Origin: an uncultured Bacilli bacterium
GTDB lineage: Bacteria > Bacillota_I > Bacilli_A > RF39 > UBA660
Direction: 5' to 3'
NCBI GenBank assembly: GCA_934102335.1
Contig: CAKOSP010000004.1
Coordinates: 77,748-141,747 of the forward strand
DNA length: 64,000 nucleotides
Part shown: in pieces, positions 8,299 to 16,692 of the stretch
How the letters are laid out: every line of letters starts with the position of its first letter
How positions within the stretch are numbered: position 1 is the first letter of the stretch
Program-made: the position numbers and the translations under genes
Notes under the pieces: model-generated
Database searches by the model: none
The model's input: only the letters and a program-made list of their open reading frames with translations
What the model was told of the DNA's origin: nothing

Positions 8299-9295
8299 AG
8301 TTGCTATTAATGGTTTTGGTAGAATTGGAAGATTAGCGTTTAGAGAAATGCTTACAACACCTTATTTTGATGTTGTAGCTATAAATGATTTATCTAAGCC
8401 TGAGGATTTAGCTTATCTTGTTAAATATGATACAGCACATGGAACATTTCATGAAAATGAAATAAGTTTTGATGAAAATAATATTGTCGTAGGTGGAGTG
8501 AAAAAAATTAGAGTGTTTTCTGAAAAAGATCCTAGTGCTTTACCTTGGAAAGATTTGGATATAGATTTGGTATTGGAATGTACTGGTAAATTTACTGATA
8601 AAGCAGGCGCCCAAAAACATATAGACGCAGGTGCAAAAAAGGTGCTTATTTCAGCACCTGGTAAAGATTTAATGCCCACTATTGTTTATAATGTGAATGA
8701 AAGTAGTTTAAAGCCTGAAGATAATATTGTTTCTGCTGCTAGTTGCACAACAAATTGTTTAGCACCAGTTTTAGATATTTTAAATAAAAATATTGGTATA
8801 GAAAAAGGATATATGTCTACTGTTCATGCTTTTACAAATGATCAAGCAACTCAAGATGTAGCTCATTCTAAAGGAATATATGCTAGGAGAGGTAGATCTT
8901 GTAATAATAATATTGTTCCTACTAGTACTGGTGCTGCAAAAGCAATTGGACTTGTTATACCAGATTTATTAGGAAAAATGGATGGAATAGCTTTAAGGGT
9001 TCCTGTAATTGATGGTTCAATGATAGATTTAACATTACAATTAAAAAGTAATACCAGTGTAGAACAAATAAATGAGTTGTTTAAAAATAATCAAAATGAA
9101 ACAATTAAATTTACTATGGATCCTATAGTTTCAAGTGATTGTATAAATAAAACTTGTGGTGCACTAGTTGATGGTTTACTAACTCAACTTTTAGATGTTA
9201 ATGGGCAACAATTAGTTAAAGTTATTGCGTGGTATGATAATGAATCTGGATATACTGCTCAAATGTTAAGAACTGCTCGTTGTATGTTTAAATAG
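8291..9295 (+). CDS. gapA: Glyceraldehyde-3-phosphate dehydrogenase
   Basis: Glycolytic oxidation of glyceraldehyde-3-phosphate (334 aa). The Rossmann start MIKVAINGFGRIGR, catalytic Cys152 in SAASCTTNC, the phosphate-binding STGAAKAIG and C-terminal WYDNESGY are all present. The frame opens earlier (8276), but ATG 8291 gives the conserved start and has GGAGG upstream within the preceding gene. It is followed by pgk after 11 bases, forming a short glycolytic operon without tpi or eno. Confidence 0.97.
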   Translation: MIKVAINGFGRIGRLAFREMLTTPYFDVVAINDLSKPEDLAYLVKYDTAHGTFHENEISFDENNIVVGGVKKIRVFSEKDPSALPWKDLDIDLVLECTGKFTDKAGAQKHIDAGAKKVLISAPGKDLMPTIVYNVNESSLKPEDNIVSAASCTTNCLAPVLDILNKNIGIEKGYMSTVHAFTNDQATQDVAHSKGIYARRGRSCNNNIVPTSTGAAKAIGLVIPDLLGKMDGIALRVPVIDGSMIDLTLQLKSNTSVEQINELFKNNQNETIKFTMDPIVSSDCINKTCGALVDGLLTQLLDVNGQQLVKVIAWYDNESGYTAQMLRTARCMFK

Positions 9296-9306
9296 TATGG
9301 TGCTAA

Positions 9307-10431
9307 ATGAAGACTTTAAAAGATTTAAGTTTAGATAATAAAACGGTTGTTTTAAGATGTGACTATAATGTTCCCGTTAAAAACGGAGTGATAACTGATG
9401 TTTCTAGGATAGAAAAAAGCTTAAAAACTATAAGTTATTTACTTGAACATAATTGTAAAATTGTTATTTTAAGTCATTTTGGTAGAATAAAATCAGAAAA
9501 AGATAAAAAGGAAAATAGCTTAAGAATTGTTGCTCAGGAATTGAGCGAACTTTTAAATAAAAAAATTATATTTGTTGATCAGTGTTTTGGCGAAAAAGTA
9601 AGAGAAATTGTAAAAAGTACCAATCTTAAAGATGTTATACTTTTAGAAAATACAAGATTTATGGATTATCCCGAAAAACTTGAAAGTTCTAATGATGCTA
9701 ACTTAGCAAAGTTTTGGGCTAGCTTAGGTGATGTCTTTGTTTTAGATGCTTTTGGAACATGCCATAGAGAACATGCTTCTGTTGCAGGAATTGCTAATTA
9801 TTTGCCGAGTGGTATAGGTTATTTAGTAGAAGAAGAATTAAAAAATTTAGATTGTTTGGTTAATGTTAAAGAAAGACCATTTACTATATTTATGGGGGGA
9901 GCAAAAGTAGAAGATAAATTACCTATAATTAAGTCTTTATTACCAAAATGTGATTATCTTTTATTAGGTGGAGGAATAGCAAATTCTTTTTTAAAAGCTA
10001 ATGGAGTTGATGTAAAAAAAAGCTTGGCTACAACTGATATTGACTTGTTAAATGATATTAAGTATCTTATATCTAATTATTCAGACAAAATTTGTTTACC
10101 TGTAGATTTTGTTTATAATGATGAAGCAATAATGGATGTTGGTGTAAAAACCATACACAATTTTTCAAGAATATTTAGTAATAGTAAACTCATTTTTGTT
10201 AATGGAACACCTGGTAAGTTTGAAGAAGAAAGATTTTTTAAGGGCACCTTTGAACTTATCAAAACTTTGTCTAACATTAATACTAAAATTGTTTTAGGTG
10301 GCGGTGATACAATTAATGCGGTAAAAAAATGTGGATTGTCTGGACATTTTACATTTGAATCAAGTGGTGGCGGAGCAACTTTGGAATATATAGCTAGTGG
10401 TAAATTGAAAGCTTTAAAGTATTTTAAATAA
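9307..10431 (+). CDS. pgk: Phosphoglycerate kinase
   Basis: Transfers phosphate from 1,3-bisphosphoglycerate to ADP. At 374 aa it is about 20 residues shorter than typical. The substrate-binding DYNVP (residues 19-23), SHFGR, LLENTRF and FGTCHREHAS are intact, as are the nucleotide-binding GGAKVEDK, VNGTPGKFE and GGGDT; the last four replace slightly different consensus residues. SSGGGATLEYI ends the domain. It is downstream of gapA. A weak hairpin (GCTTTAAA with TTTAAAGC, near 10410-10447) may terminate it. Confidence 0.95.
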   Translation: MKTLKDLSLDNKTVVLRCDYNVPVKNGVITDVSRIEKSLKTISYLLEHNCKIVILSHFGRIKSEKDKKENSLRIVAQELSELLNKKIIFVDQCFGEKVREIVKSTNLKDVILLENTRFMDYPEKLESSNDANLAKFWASLGDVFVLDAFGTCHREHASVAGIANYLPSGIGYLVEEELKNLDCLVNVKERPFTIFMGGAKVEDKLPIIKSLLPKCDYLLLGGGIANSFLKANGVDVKKSLATTDIDLLNDIKYLISNYSDKICLPVDFVYNDEAIMDVGVKTIHNFSRIFSNSKLIFVNGTPGKFEEERFFKGTFELIKTLSNINTKIVLGGGDTINAVKKCGLSGHFTFESSGGGATLEYIASGKLKALKYFK

Positions 10432-10449
10432 TATTTTAAAGCTTTTTGA

Positions 10450-10484
10450 TTGACATTTTTAAAAAAAAGATTATTATATATAAT
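10450..10484 (+). promoter_or_regulatory. Promoter for the Cys-rich protein upstream of spo0A
   Basis: TTGACA at 10450-10455 with TATATAAT-type sequence at 10475-10484. The best TATAAT (10479) gives too long a spacer (23), so the actual -10 is probably the TATATA at 10475 (spacer 19) or an overlapping hexamer. Confidence 0.5.
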
Positions 10485-10506
10485 ACTTAAAAAGAGGAGA
10501 TATTAT

Positions 10507-10926
10507 ATGATAGTTATTAAAAAACACGACGATGAAATTGAAAATGAAGTTGTTGATGGTACAATTAAAAGATATTCTAGCCTTGAAGTTAAAGAAAAAC
10601 ATCTTTGCGGTGAACCATGCGACGGACTTGATGGATGTAAATGTCCAAAAATAAGTAACGAAGAAAACACAGAAATATCTGAATATGATTTTATACAGGA
10701 AGGTTATCAAGTCTTTAAAGACGATGGTTCATTGGTTAAATTTGTTGTTTCAAAATGTAAAAATTTTAAACCTTATACAAGAAAGTCAGAATTAATAAAT
10801 CAAAGATATTTATTAGAATCACTTAAAATACTTTATTTTGATGCAGAAAATTTAGAAGAAGCTGATAAAATTCAGCAAGAAACTGAAAGACAATTAGAAC
10901 GTATTAGGAATATAAAACATCAATAA
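10507..10926 (+). CDS. Unknown 139-aa protein with an N-terminal Cys cluster
   Basis: No family recognised. The protein begins MIVIKKHDDEIENEV and has a compact four-Cys cluster, CGEPCDGLDGCKC (residues about 36-48), with a fifth Cys near residue 84. The rest is hydrophilic and its last 40 residues are probably helical (LEEADKIQQETERQLERI). The four closely spaced Cys could bind a metal. It has its own promoter, a strong GAGGAG site that sets the start at 10507, and a terminator, so it is monocistronic. It lies between pgk and spo0A; whether it is linked to sporulation is unknown. Confidence 0.75.
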   Translation: MIVIKKHDDEIENEVVDGTIKRYSSLEVKEKHLCGEPCDGLDGCKCPKISNEENTEISEYDFIQEGYQVFKDDGSLVKFVVSKCKNFKPYTRKSELINQRYLLESLKILYFDAENLEEADKIQQETERQLERIRNIKHQ

Positions 10927-10931
10927 TTGAT

Positions 10932-10957
10932 GACGACATAAGTATGTCGTTTTTTTA
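10932..10957 (+). terminator. Terminator between the Cys-rich gene and spo0A
   Basis: ACGACAT (10933-10939), loop AAGT, ATGTCGT (10944-10950), then seven T. A candidate Spo0A box starts immediately after it. Confidence 0.85.
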
Positions 10958-10964
10958 TTCGACA
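10958..10964 (+). promoter_or_regulatory. Candidate 0A box upstream of spo0A
   Basis: TTCGACA is the exact reverse complement of the Spo0A-box core TGTCGAA known from Bacillus. It lies 104 bases before the proposed spo0A start, and a partial match (TGTCGGT) is at 11013-11019. Autoregulation by Spo0A is inferred. The same 7-mer also occurs inside two unrelated coding regions of the window, so a single match is not proof. Confidence 0.5.
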
Positions 10965-11027
10965 AAATATTTTGTAAATTGACAATTATAGACAAATGTT
11001 TTTATTGGTTTTTGTCGGTATTTATTC

Positions 11028-11033
11028 TATAAT
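11028..11033 (+). promoter_or_regulatory. -10 element of spo0A
   Basis: A perfect TATAAT lies 35 bases before the GTG start of spo0A, with a poor TTGGTT at the right distance for a -35 box (17-base spacer). The partial 0A box at 11013 falls between the two hexamers. Confidence 0.5.
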
Positions 11034-11067
11034 TGGTTCATGGGCAGTAAGAAAGGACATAAAAATT

Positions 11068-11829
11068 GTGGAAAAAAGTATTAGACTAGTTGTAGTTGAT
11101 AGTAATGAGGAAGTTACAAGTAGTATAAAGAAGTACTTTAGTGAAAACGCAGTAATTGATGTTGTATCTTGCATTAATAATGGGATTGATGCTTTAAATT
11201 ATTTAATCAATCATGAATCTGATTACGATACGGTTGTAATGGATATAATGTTACCTGAAATGGATGGAATAACATTACTTGAAAATATTAAGAATCGTAA
11301 ATTAAATAAGAAAATAATTGTTTTATCAACTTATAAAGAAGATTATACAATAAAAAAATTAATAAGCTTAGGCGTAAATTATTATATGTTGAAGCCTTTT
11401 AGTTTAGATTCTTTAGAAGGCCGAATATTGGATTTAAGTAAATCTTATGATATTGAAACCAATGCTTCTGGTGATGCTTTGGTTAAAGTTAGTGAAATAT
11501 TACATAATTTAGGAATTCCTTCACATATAAGGGGATACCAATATATAAGAGATGGTATTCTTATGATTTACAATAATGATAAATATGTTAATTTTATAAC
11601 TAAAGAAATATATCCGGAATTAGCTTTAAAATATGATACAACTCCCTCAAGAGTTGAAAGAGCAATAAGACACGCAATAGAAATTAGCTGGGAACGTGGA
11701 GATATGGAACTTATGGAAGACTTGTTTGGACACAGTGTAGCATTTGAAAGAAGCAAGCCTACTAATGCAGAATATTTAAATACGATAGCTGATAGAATGC
11801 GTTTAAATAATAAATTAATAGTTTCATAA
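11068..11829 (+). CDS. spo0A: Sporulation master regulator Spo0A
   Basis: A response regulator (253 aa) that commits the cell to sporulation when phosphorylated by a phosphorelay. The receiver domain (residues 5-120) has the phospho-acceptor Asp59 in VVMDIMLPEMDG and the LKPF lysine. The C-terminal effector domain shows the nearly invariant HIRGYQYIRDGI and SRVERAIRHAIEISWERG recognition helix. GTG 11068 with AAGGA 10 bases upstream gives the normal N-terminus (MEKSIRLVVVDSNEE); the frame is open from 10996, but that stretch contains the promoter. It has candidate 0A boxes upstream. Confidence 0.96.
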   Translation: MEKSIRLVVVDSNEEVTSSIKKYFSENAVIDVVSCINNGIDALNYLINHESDYDTVVMDIMLPEMDGITLLENIKNRKLNKKIIVLSTYKEDYTIKKLISLGVNYYMLKPFSLDSLEGRILDLSKSYDIETNASGDALVKVSEILHNLGIPSHIRGYQYIRDGILMIYNNDKYVNFITKEIYPELALKYDTTPSRVERAIRHAIEISWERGDMELMEDLFGHSVAFERSKPTNAEYLNTIADRMRLNNKLIVS

Positions 11830-11830
11830 T

Positions 11831-11859
11831 TTGTCAAATAATATTTCCTGTGTTATTAT
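11831..11859 (+). promoter_or_regulatory. Promoter of the phosphoglycerate-mutase-like gene
   Basis: TTGTCA (11831-11836), 17 bases, TATTAT (11854-11859). The -35 lies within TTTGTCAAAT, one mismatch from a Spo0A box (TGTCGAA), so control by the adjacent spo0A product is possible. Confidence 0.6.
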
Positions 11860-11883
11860 ATCCATGCAAGGAAGTGAATACGT

Positions 11884-13380
11884 GTGAAAAAAATTTTAAC
11901 ATTGATGTTAGAAGGATTTGGTATTCGTGAAGACGAGTTTGGTAATGCTATTAAACAAGCAAATATGCCAAATTTTAAAAATTTATGGGAAAAGTATCCG
12001 CATAGTTTATTAAAGGCATCTGAAGAAAGTTTGGGATTATTAGAAAATCAATCTGGTAATTGTGAACTTGGACATTTAACTGTGGGTGCTGGAAGAAAAA
12101 TAAAAAATTCTTCTATTTTAGCGAATGACTTTTTTGAAAGCTTATATGAGAATAATGACGTTTTTATGAATTTTTTAGCTAATAAAGATGCTAGAGTTCA
12201 TTTACTTTTTTTGGCAAGTGACGGCAAGGTTAATTCATCAATGAATGATGTTAAAAATGTTTATAACTTGTTGATAAAAAATGGCTTTAGTAACATTTAT
12301 TTTCATTTAATAACCGATGGTGTTGATTCACAAAATTTTACGTGTGAAAGCTATATTAAAGAAATTGAAGAATTAATTTCTAAAAATAAAGTTGGTGTAA
12401 TTAGCACCATTGCGGGTAGGGATTATGCTTTAGACTCATTGTCTGATTATAATAAAACTAAAATTTATTATGATTTAGTTACATTTGGAAGAGGTATAAG
12501 CGTTATAAATATTCATAAAGGGATAAGTAGCTGTTATAGTAAAGGAGCTAATGATTACGATTTAAAACCGATGATAATCAATTATGATGGCTTAATAAAA
12601 GATGGTGATACCATATTGTGGATGAATTATAATGCTGAAAATTCTAAACAAATGTTAGCAGCTTTAGCTAATCCAAGTTTTGATGAATTTCCTACTAAGG
12701 ATTATGAGTCATTATATGTTTATTCAATATTTTCTCAAGATAAAAAATTAAAAATTAATGGTTTTATAGAACGTGATTTGGTTAATCAACCATTGGGACT
12801 ATACTTATCTGAGTTGGAATTATCCCAAGCTAGAATAGCTTCCTCTAATCGTATATTACATGTTACTAATTTCTTTGATGGGTATTATAAAGGCAGGATT
12901 TTAAACTGTGATAAGTTTGAAATTAAGCCGAATTCAGAATTACCTTTTAATAAGAGCTTAGAAACGTCTACTTTAGATATTTCTAAAAGAATTATTAAAT
13001 GCATGGAAAAGGATTATGATTTTATATTAGCGAATTATTCTTGTGTTGATGAATGTGCTCATGCGAATAATTTTGAAAATACTATTCAAATGTTAGAATT
13101 TTTAGATAAATGTTTAGGGATAATAATAAAAGCTGCTGAAGATAATTTTTATAAAGTAATTATATTGTCTGATCATGGAAATGCAGATTCTATGTTAGAT
13201 GAGCTTGGTGAGGCCAATAATTATAATACAACTGCTGAGGTTCCGTTCATTATTACTGATAGCCATATATGTTTAGAGAAAAAAGGAGATCTTACAATGG
13301 TGGCTCCAACTATATTAAATTATATGGATATTGCTATACCTAAAGATATGCAAGAAACTCCAATTTTGATTAAAGAATAA
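11884..13380 (+). CDS. iPGM-like protein with altered active site
   Basis: Full-length (498 aa) relative of the cofactor-independent phosphoglycerate mutase. The backbone is clearly this family: EGFGIREDEFGNAI, GNCELGHLTVGAGR, SDHGNAD and the VDECAH metal site are recognisable. However, residues that carry out catalysis in Bacillus iPGM are replaced. The metal ligand Asp is Glu10 (LEGFG for LDGFG), the nucleophilic Ser is Cys60 (GNCELGH for GNSEVGH), the metal ligand His of HTTNPVP is Asn, the substrate Arg in DGRD is Val146, and both Arg of FRPDR are lost (MNYNAEN). It may be inactive, a sensor, or have a new activity. The start is GTG 11884, with AAGGAAG upstream. Confidence 0.85.
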   Translation: MKKILTLMLEGFGIREDEFGNAIKQANMPNFKNLWEKYPHSLLKASEESLGLLENQSGNCELGHLTVGAGRKIKNSSILANDFFESLYENNDVFMNFLANKDARVHLLFLASDGKVNSSMNDVKNVYNLLIKNGFSNIYFHLITDGVDSQNFTCESYIKEIEELISKNKVGVISTIAGRDYALDSLSDYNKTKIYYDLVTFGRGISVINIHKGISSCYSKGANDYDLKPMIINYDGLIKDGDTILWMNYNAENSKQMLAALANPSFDEFPTKDYESLYVYSIFSQDKKLKINGFIERDLVNQPLGLYLSELELSQARIASSNRILHVTNFFDGYYKGRILNCDKFEIKPNSELPFNKSLETSTLDISKRIIKCMEKDYDFILANYSCVDECAHANNFENTIQMLEFLDKCLGIIIKAAEDNFYKVIILSDHGNADSMLDELGEANNYNTTAEVPFIITDSHICLEKKGDLTMVAPTILNYMDIAIPKDMQETPILIKE

Positions 13381-13403
13381 AAATGCGAAAAAATCGCATT
13401 TTT
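13379..13403 (+). terminator. Terminator of the iPGM-like gene
   Basis: AAAAATGCGA pairs with TCGCATTTTT around an AAAAA loop; the stem starts in the stop codon. Confidence 0.85.
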
Positions 13404-13442
13404 ATGTTGCATTTTTAGGATTTGTTTGCTAAAATTGATTAT

Positions 13443-13561
13443 GTATGACTGGCGTGGATGTGCAAGGTTGCCGATACACTAGGTAAAGTTGTTAAAAACA
13501 TTTCGTGAATCGGGTAATTTGAACGGATGCAAGTCTATACTAGATATAGGCGAAAGGAGGA
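13443..13561 (+). promoter_or_regulatory. Leader of the S10 operon
   Basis: About 120 bases of non-coding DNA before rpsJ are richer in G and C than other intergenic DNA here and contain several G/C patches (GGCGTGGATGTGC, GGTTGCCGATACAC, AATCGGGTAA) that look like a folded mRNA leader. CTATA-CTAGA-TATAG near 13535 is one short hairpin. Feedback control by a ribosomal protein is plausible but no known motif was matched. Confidence 0.45.
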
Positions 13562-13568
13562 CATATTT

Positions 13569-13877
13569 ATGTCAAATAATAAGGTTCGTATTAATTTGAA
13601 GGCTTATGATCATCGTTTATTAGATGTAGCGGCTGGAAAAATAATCGAAACTGTTAAAAGAACGGGTGGAGAAGTATCTGGACCAGTTCCTCTTCCAACA
13701 GAGATTGAAAAGGTTACTGTTTTAAGAGCTGTTCACAAATACAAGGATTCAAGAGAGCAATTCGAAAGAAGAACTCATAAAAGATTAATTGATATTAAAA
13801 ACCCTAGTAAAGAAACAGTAGATGCACTATCTCATTTGGATTTACCAAGTGGTGTAGACATCAATATTAAATTATAG
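13569..13877 (+). CDS. rpsJ: 30S ribosomal protein S10
   Basis: First gene of the S10 operon (102 aa), a head protein of the 30S subunit that also acts as NusE in transcription antitermination. VRINLKAYDHRLLD, GPVPLPT and the closing LPSGVDINIKL are diagnostic. The start 13569 has AAAGGAGG upstream; the open frame to 13527 belongs to the leader. Confidence 0.97.
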   Translation: MSNNKVRINLKAYDHRLLDVAAGKIIETVKRTGGEVSGPVPLPTEIEKVTVLRAVHKYKDSREQFERRTHKRLIDIKNPSKETVDALSHLDLPSGVDINIKL

Positions 13878-13899
13878 AAAATAGAAAAGGAAGGATAAC

Positions 13900-14637
13900 A
13901 TGAAAGGAATCTTAGGACGCAAAGTTGGAATGACTCAAGTTTTTACTAAAGATGGTAAGTTAATTCCTGTTACAGTTATTAATGTTGAACCTAATACTGT
14001 AATGCAAGTAAAAACAGTGGAAAAAGATGGCTATAATGCAATTCAACTTGGCGTATTTGAAAAGAAAGAAAAAAATTCAACTAGAGCTGAAATTGGCAAT
14101 GCAAAAAAAGCAAACACTACTCCTAAGCGCTTCTTAAAAGAGATCAGAGATGTCGAAGGAAGTTACAATTTAGGTGATCAAATTAGTGGTGATATATTTG
14201 CTATAGGAGATGTAGTAGACGTAACTGGTACTACTAAGGGACATGGTTTCCAAGGAGTAATTAAAAGACATGGACAATCTCGTGGACCTATGGGACATGG
14301 TTCTCACTATCATAGAAGACCTGGTTCAATGGGTACTATGTTAGCAAAAAGAGTAACAAAAGGTAAAAACTTACCTGGACATATGGGTGTTGAAACTGTT
14401 ACTATTCAAAATCTTGAAATTATTGATATTAATTTAGAAGATAATTATGTATTAGTAAGTGGAAATGTTCCTGGCGCAAAAAATTCTTTAGTTTTAGTTA
14501 AATCAGCAGTTAAAAACAGCAGAAAAGTTGAACCAAAAGAATTATTGGTTTATGAAACTGTAGTTGATTCTGTGGAAGAACAACCTGTTGAAACAACTGA
14601 AATAAAAAATGAATCTGAAAGTGAAGTTAGTGAATAA
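13900..14637 (+). CDS. rplC: 50S ribosomal protein L3
   Basis: L3 (245 aa) binds near the 3' end of 23S rRNA and helps shape the peptidyl transferase centre. MKGILGRKVGMTQVF, GHGFQGVIKRHG and GSMGTMLAKRV are typical. The last 35 residues form an acidic tail (VEEQPVETTEIKNESESE) beyond the usual end, of unknown role. It precedes rplD. Confidence 0.97.
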   Translation: MKGILGRKVGMTQVFTKDGKLIPVTVINVEPNTVMQVKTVEKDGYNAIQLGVFEKKEKNSTRAEIGNAKKANTTPKRFLKEIRDVEGSYNLGDQISGDIFAIGDVVDVTGTTKGHGFQGVIKRHGQSRGPMGHGSHYHRRPGSMGTMLAKRVTKGKNLPGHMGVETVTIQNLEIIDINLEDNYVLVSGNVPGAKNSLVLVKSAVKNSRKVEPKELLVYETVVDSVEEQPVETTEIKNESESEVSE

Positions 14638-14662
14638 TCACATACTTTAGAAAGGATTAAAT

Positions 14663-15289
14663 ATGACAAAGATAAGTGTTAAAAATATTAACGGCGAAAA
14701 AGTAAAAGATTTAACTTTAAAAGATGCTGTATGGAATATTGAAGTAAATGAAGATGCGCTAAAGAAAATGATTCGTTTACAACAAGCATCTGTTCGTCAA
14801 GGAACTAAAGGAACTAAAACAAGAGGAACTGTTTCAGGTGGTGGAAGAAAACCATGGAAACAAAAAGGTACAGGTAGAGCAAGACAAGGTTCTATTCGTG
14901 CTGCACAATGGAGAGGCGGAGCTGTTGTATTCGGCGGTATCCAAAATAGAGATTATTCTTTTAAGATTAATAAAAAAGAAAGAGATTTGGCTTTAAGAAG
15001 TGCATTAACTAGTAAAGCTAAAAATAAAGAATTAGTAGTTATTGATAATATTAGCTTTGATTCAATGAAAACAAAAGATTTTACTGCGCTTTTAAATACA
15101 TTGAAACTTACTGGTAAAGTTATGTTTATAACTAGCGAAGATAACGAAAAATTATATATGGCTGGTAGAAATTTACAAAATTTTGCTTACATTTTAGCAG
15201 ACGAAATAAATTGTTATGATTTATTAAATGCTGATGTAATAGTTTGTGATGAAGCAGCTGTAAAACAAATTGAGGAGGTGCTTAAATAA
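14663..15289 (+). CDS. rplD: 50S ribosomal protein L4
   Basis: L4 (208 aa) lines the peptide exit tunnel with its loop, seen here as RQGTKGTKTRGTVSGGG and RKPWKQKGTGRARQGS. In some bacteria it represses its own operon. Its stop overlaps the rplW start by one base (TAATG), so translation is probably coupled. Confidence 0.97.
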   Translation: MTKISVKNINGEKVKDLTLKDAVWNIEVNEDALKKMIRLQQASVRQGTKGTKTRGTVSGGGRKPWKQKGTGRARQGSIRAAQWRGGAVVFGGIQNRDYSFKINKKERDLALRSALTSKAKNKELVVIDNISFDSMKTKDFTALLNTLKLTGKVMFITSEDNEKLYMAGRNLQNFAYILADEINCYDLLNADVIVCDEAAVKQIEEVLK

Positions 15290-15564
15290 TGAAACATTAT
15301 TCAGATATTATAAAAGCATCAGTTATTACAGAAAAATCAATGGGCGCTAGAAGCGAAAATGTTTATACATTCAAATGTGATAAAAGAGCTACTAAGCCTC
15401 AAATAAAAAAAGCTGTAGAAGAAGCTTTCGGTGTTAAAGTAAAAAATGTTAATACAATTAATACTAAAGCTAAAGCTAAAAGAGTTGGCAGATATGCTGG
15501 TAAAACAAAAACTTATAAAAAAGCAATTGTTACATTAGCAGATGGTCAATCTATAGATATGTAA
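15289..15564 (+). CDS. rplW: 50S ribosomal protein L23
   Basis: L23 (91 aa) sits at the tunnel exit and is a docking point for trigger factor and SRP. The ITEKS motif near the start and the VKVKNVNTINTKAKAKR loop are typical. It overlaps rplD by one base. Confidence 0.96.
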   Translation: MKHYSDIIKASVITEKSMGARSENVYTFKCDKRATKPQIKKAVEEAFGVKVKNVNTINTKAKAKRVGRYAGKTKTYKKAIVTLADGQSIDM

Positions 15565-15578
15565 GGAGGAAATAAAGT

Positions 15579-16409
15579 ATGGCAATAAAACATTACAAAC
15601 CTACGACTAATGGTCGTAGAGGAATGACTACTTTAGTTAATGAAGAAATAACTACTAGTACTCCTGAAAAAACTTTAATTAAAACAATTGGTAGAACTGG
15701 TGGAAGAAATAACCAAGGAAAAATGACAGTACGTCACATTGGTGGTGGAGCTAGAAAGAAATATCGTGTAATTGATTTCAAAAGAAATAAAATTGGTATT
15801 ACTGGACGTGTAGCTTCAATTGAATATGATCCAAACAGAAATGCTAATATTGCTTTAATAGTATATAAGGATGGAGAAAAAAGATATATTGTAGCACCAA
15901 GTGGTTTAAAAGTAGATATGATTATTGAAAATGGACCTCAAGCTGATATAAAAGTTGGTAACTCTTTACCACTTGAAAATATCCCAGTTGGTACTATGAT
16001 ACATGCTATTGAACTTCAACCTGGAAAAGGTGCTGAACTTTGTAGAAGTGCTGGAGCTTCAGCTCAAATTCTTGGTAGAGAAGATAAATATGTAATTGTT
16101 CGTTTACAATCAGGCGAAACAAGAAAAATTTTAGGTTCTTGTAAAGCAACTATTGGTGTAGTTGGCAATGAAGATTATAACCTAGTTAATCTTGGAAAAG
16201 CTGGTCGTAAAATTCATATGGGAATTCGTCCAACAAACCGTGGTTCTGTTATGAACCCTAATGATCACCCTCATGGTGGTGGTGAAGGACGTGCTCCAGT
16301 AGGACGCAAGAGCCCAATGACTCCTTGGGGTAAACCTGCTCTTGGTCATAAAACTCGTAAATCTAAGAAAGCTTCTGAAAAACTTATTATGAGTAGGAAG
16401 AAGAAATAG
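15579..16409 (+). CDS. rplB: 50S ribosomal protein L2
   Basis: L2 (276 aa), essential for peptidyl transfer. KPTTNGRRGMT, GGRNNQGKMTVRH and the C-terminal MNPNDHPHGGGEGRAPVGRK, with the conserved catalytic-region His, are present. GGAGG upstream. Confidence 0.98.
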   Translation: MAIKHYKPTTNGRRGMTTLVNEEITTSTPEKTLIKTIGRTGGRNNQGKMTVRHIGGGARKKYRVIDFKRNKIGITGRVASIEYDPNRNANIALIVYKDGEKRYIVAPSGLKVDMIIENGPQADIKVGNSLPLENIPVGTMIHAIELQPGKGAELCRSAGASAQILGREDKYVIVRLQSGETRKILGSCKATIGVVGNEDYNLVNLGKAGRKIHMGIRPTNRGSVMNPNDHPHGGGEGRAPVGRKSPMTPWGKPALGHKTRKSKKASEKLIMSRKKK

Positions 16410-16417
16410 GAGGAAAC

Positions 16418-16684
16418 ATGGCAAGAAGTTTAAAAAAAGGACCTTTCGTTGATGAATCATTAATGAAAAAGGTTCAAGAAATGAATAAATCAAGTAAAAA
16501 AACTGTTATTAAGACATGGTCTAGAAGATCTACTATTTATCCTGAGTTTGTAGGACATACATTTGCAGTACACAATGGTAAAGAATTTATTCCTGTTTAT
16601 GTAACAGAAGAAATGGTTGGACACAAATTAGGTGAGTTCTCAATGACTCGTAAATTTGGTGGCCATGCTGGAAGCGGTAAGTAG
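16418..16684 (+). CDS. rpsS: 30S ribosomal protein S19
   Basis: S19 (88 aa), a 30S head protein that contacts tRNA with S13. MARSLKKGPFVDE and TWSRRSTIYPEFVGHTFAVHNG are typical. Confidence 0.97.
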   Translation: MARSLKKGPFVDESLMKKVQEMNKSSKKTVIKTWSRRSTIYPEFVGHTFAVHNGKEFIPVYVTEEMVGHKLGEFSMTRKFGGHAGSGK

Positions 16685-16692
16685 GAGGCATT

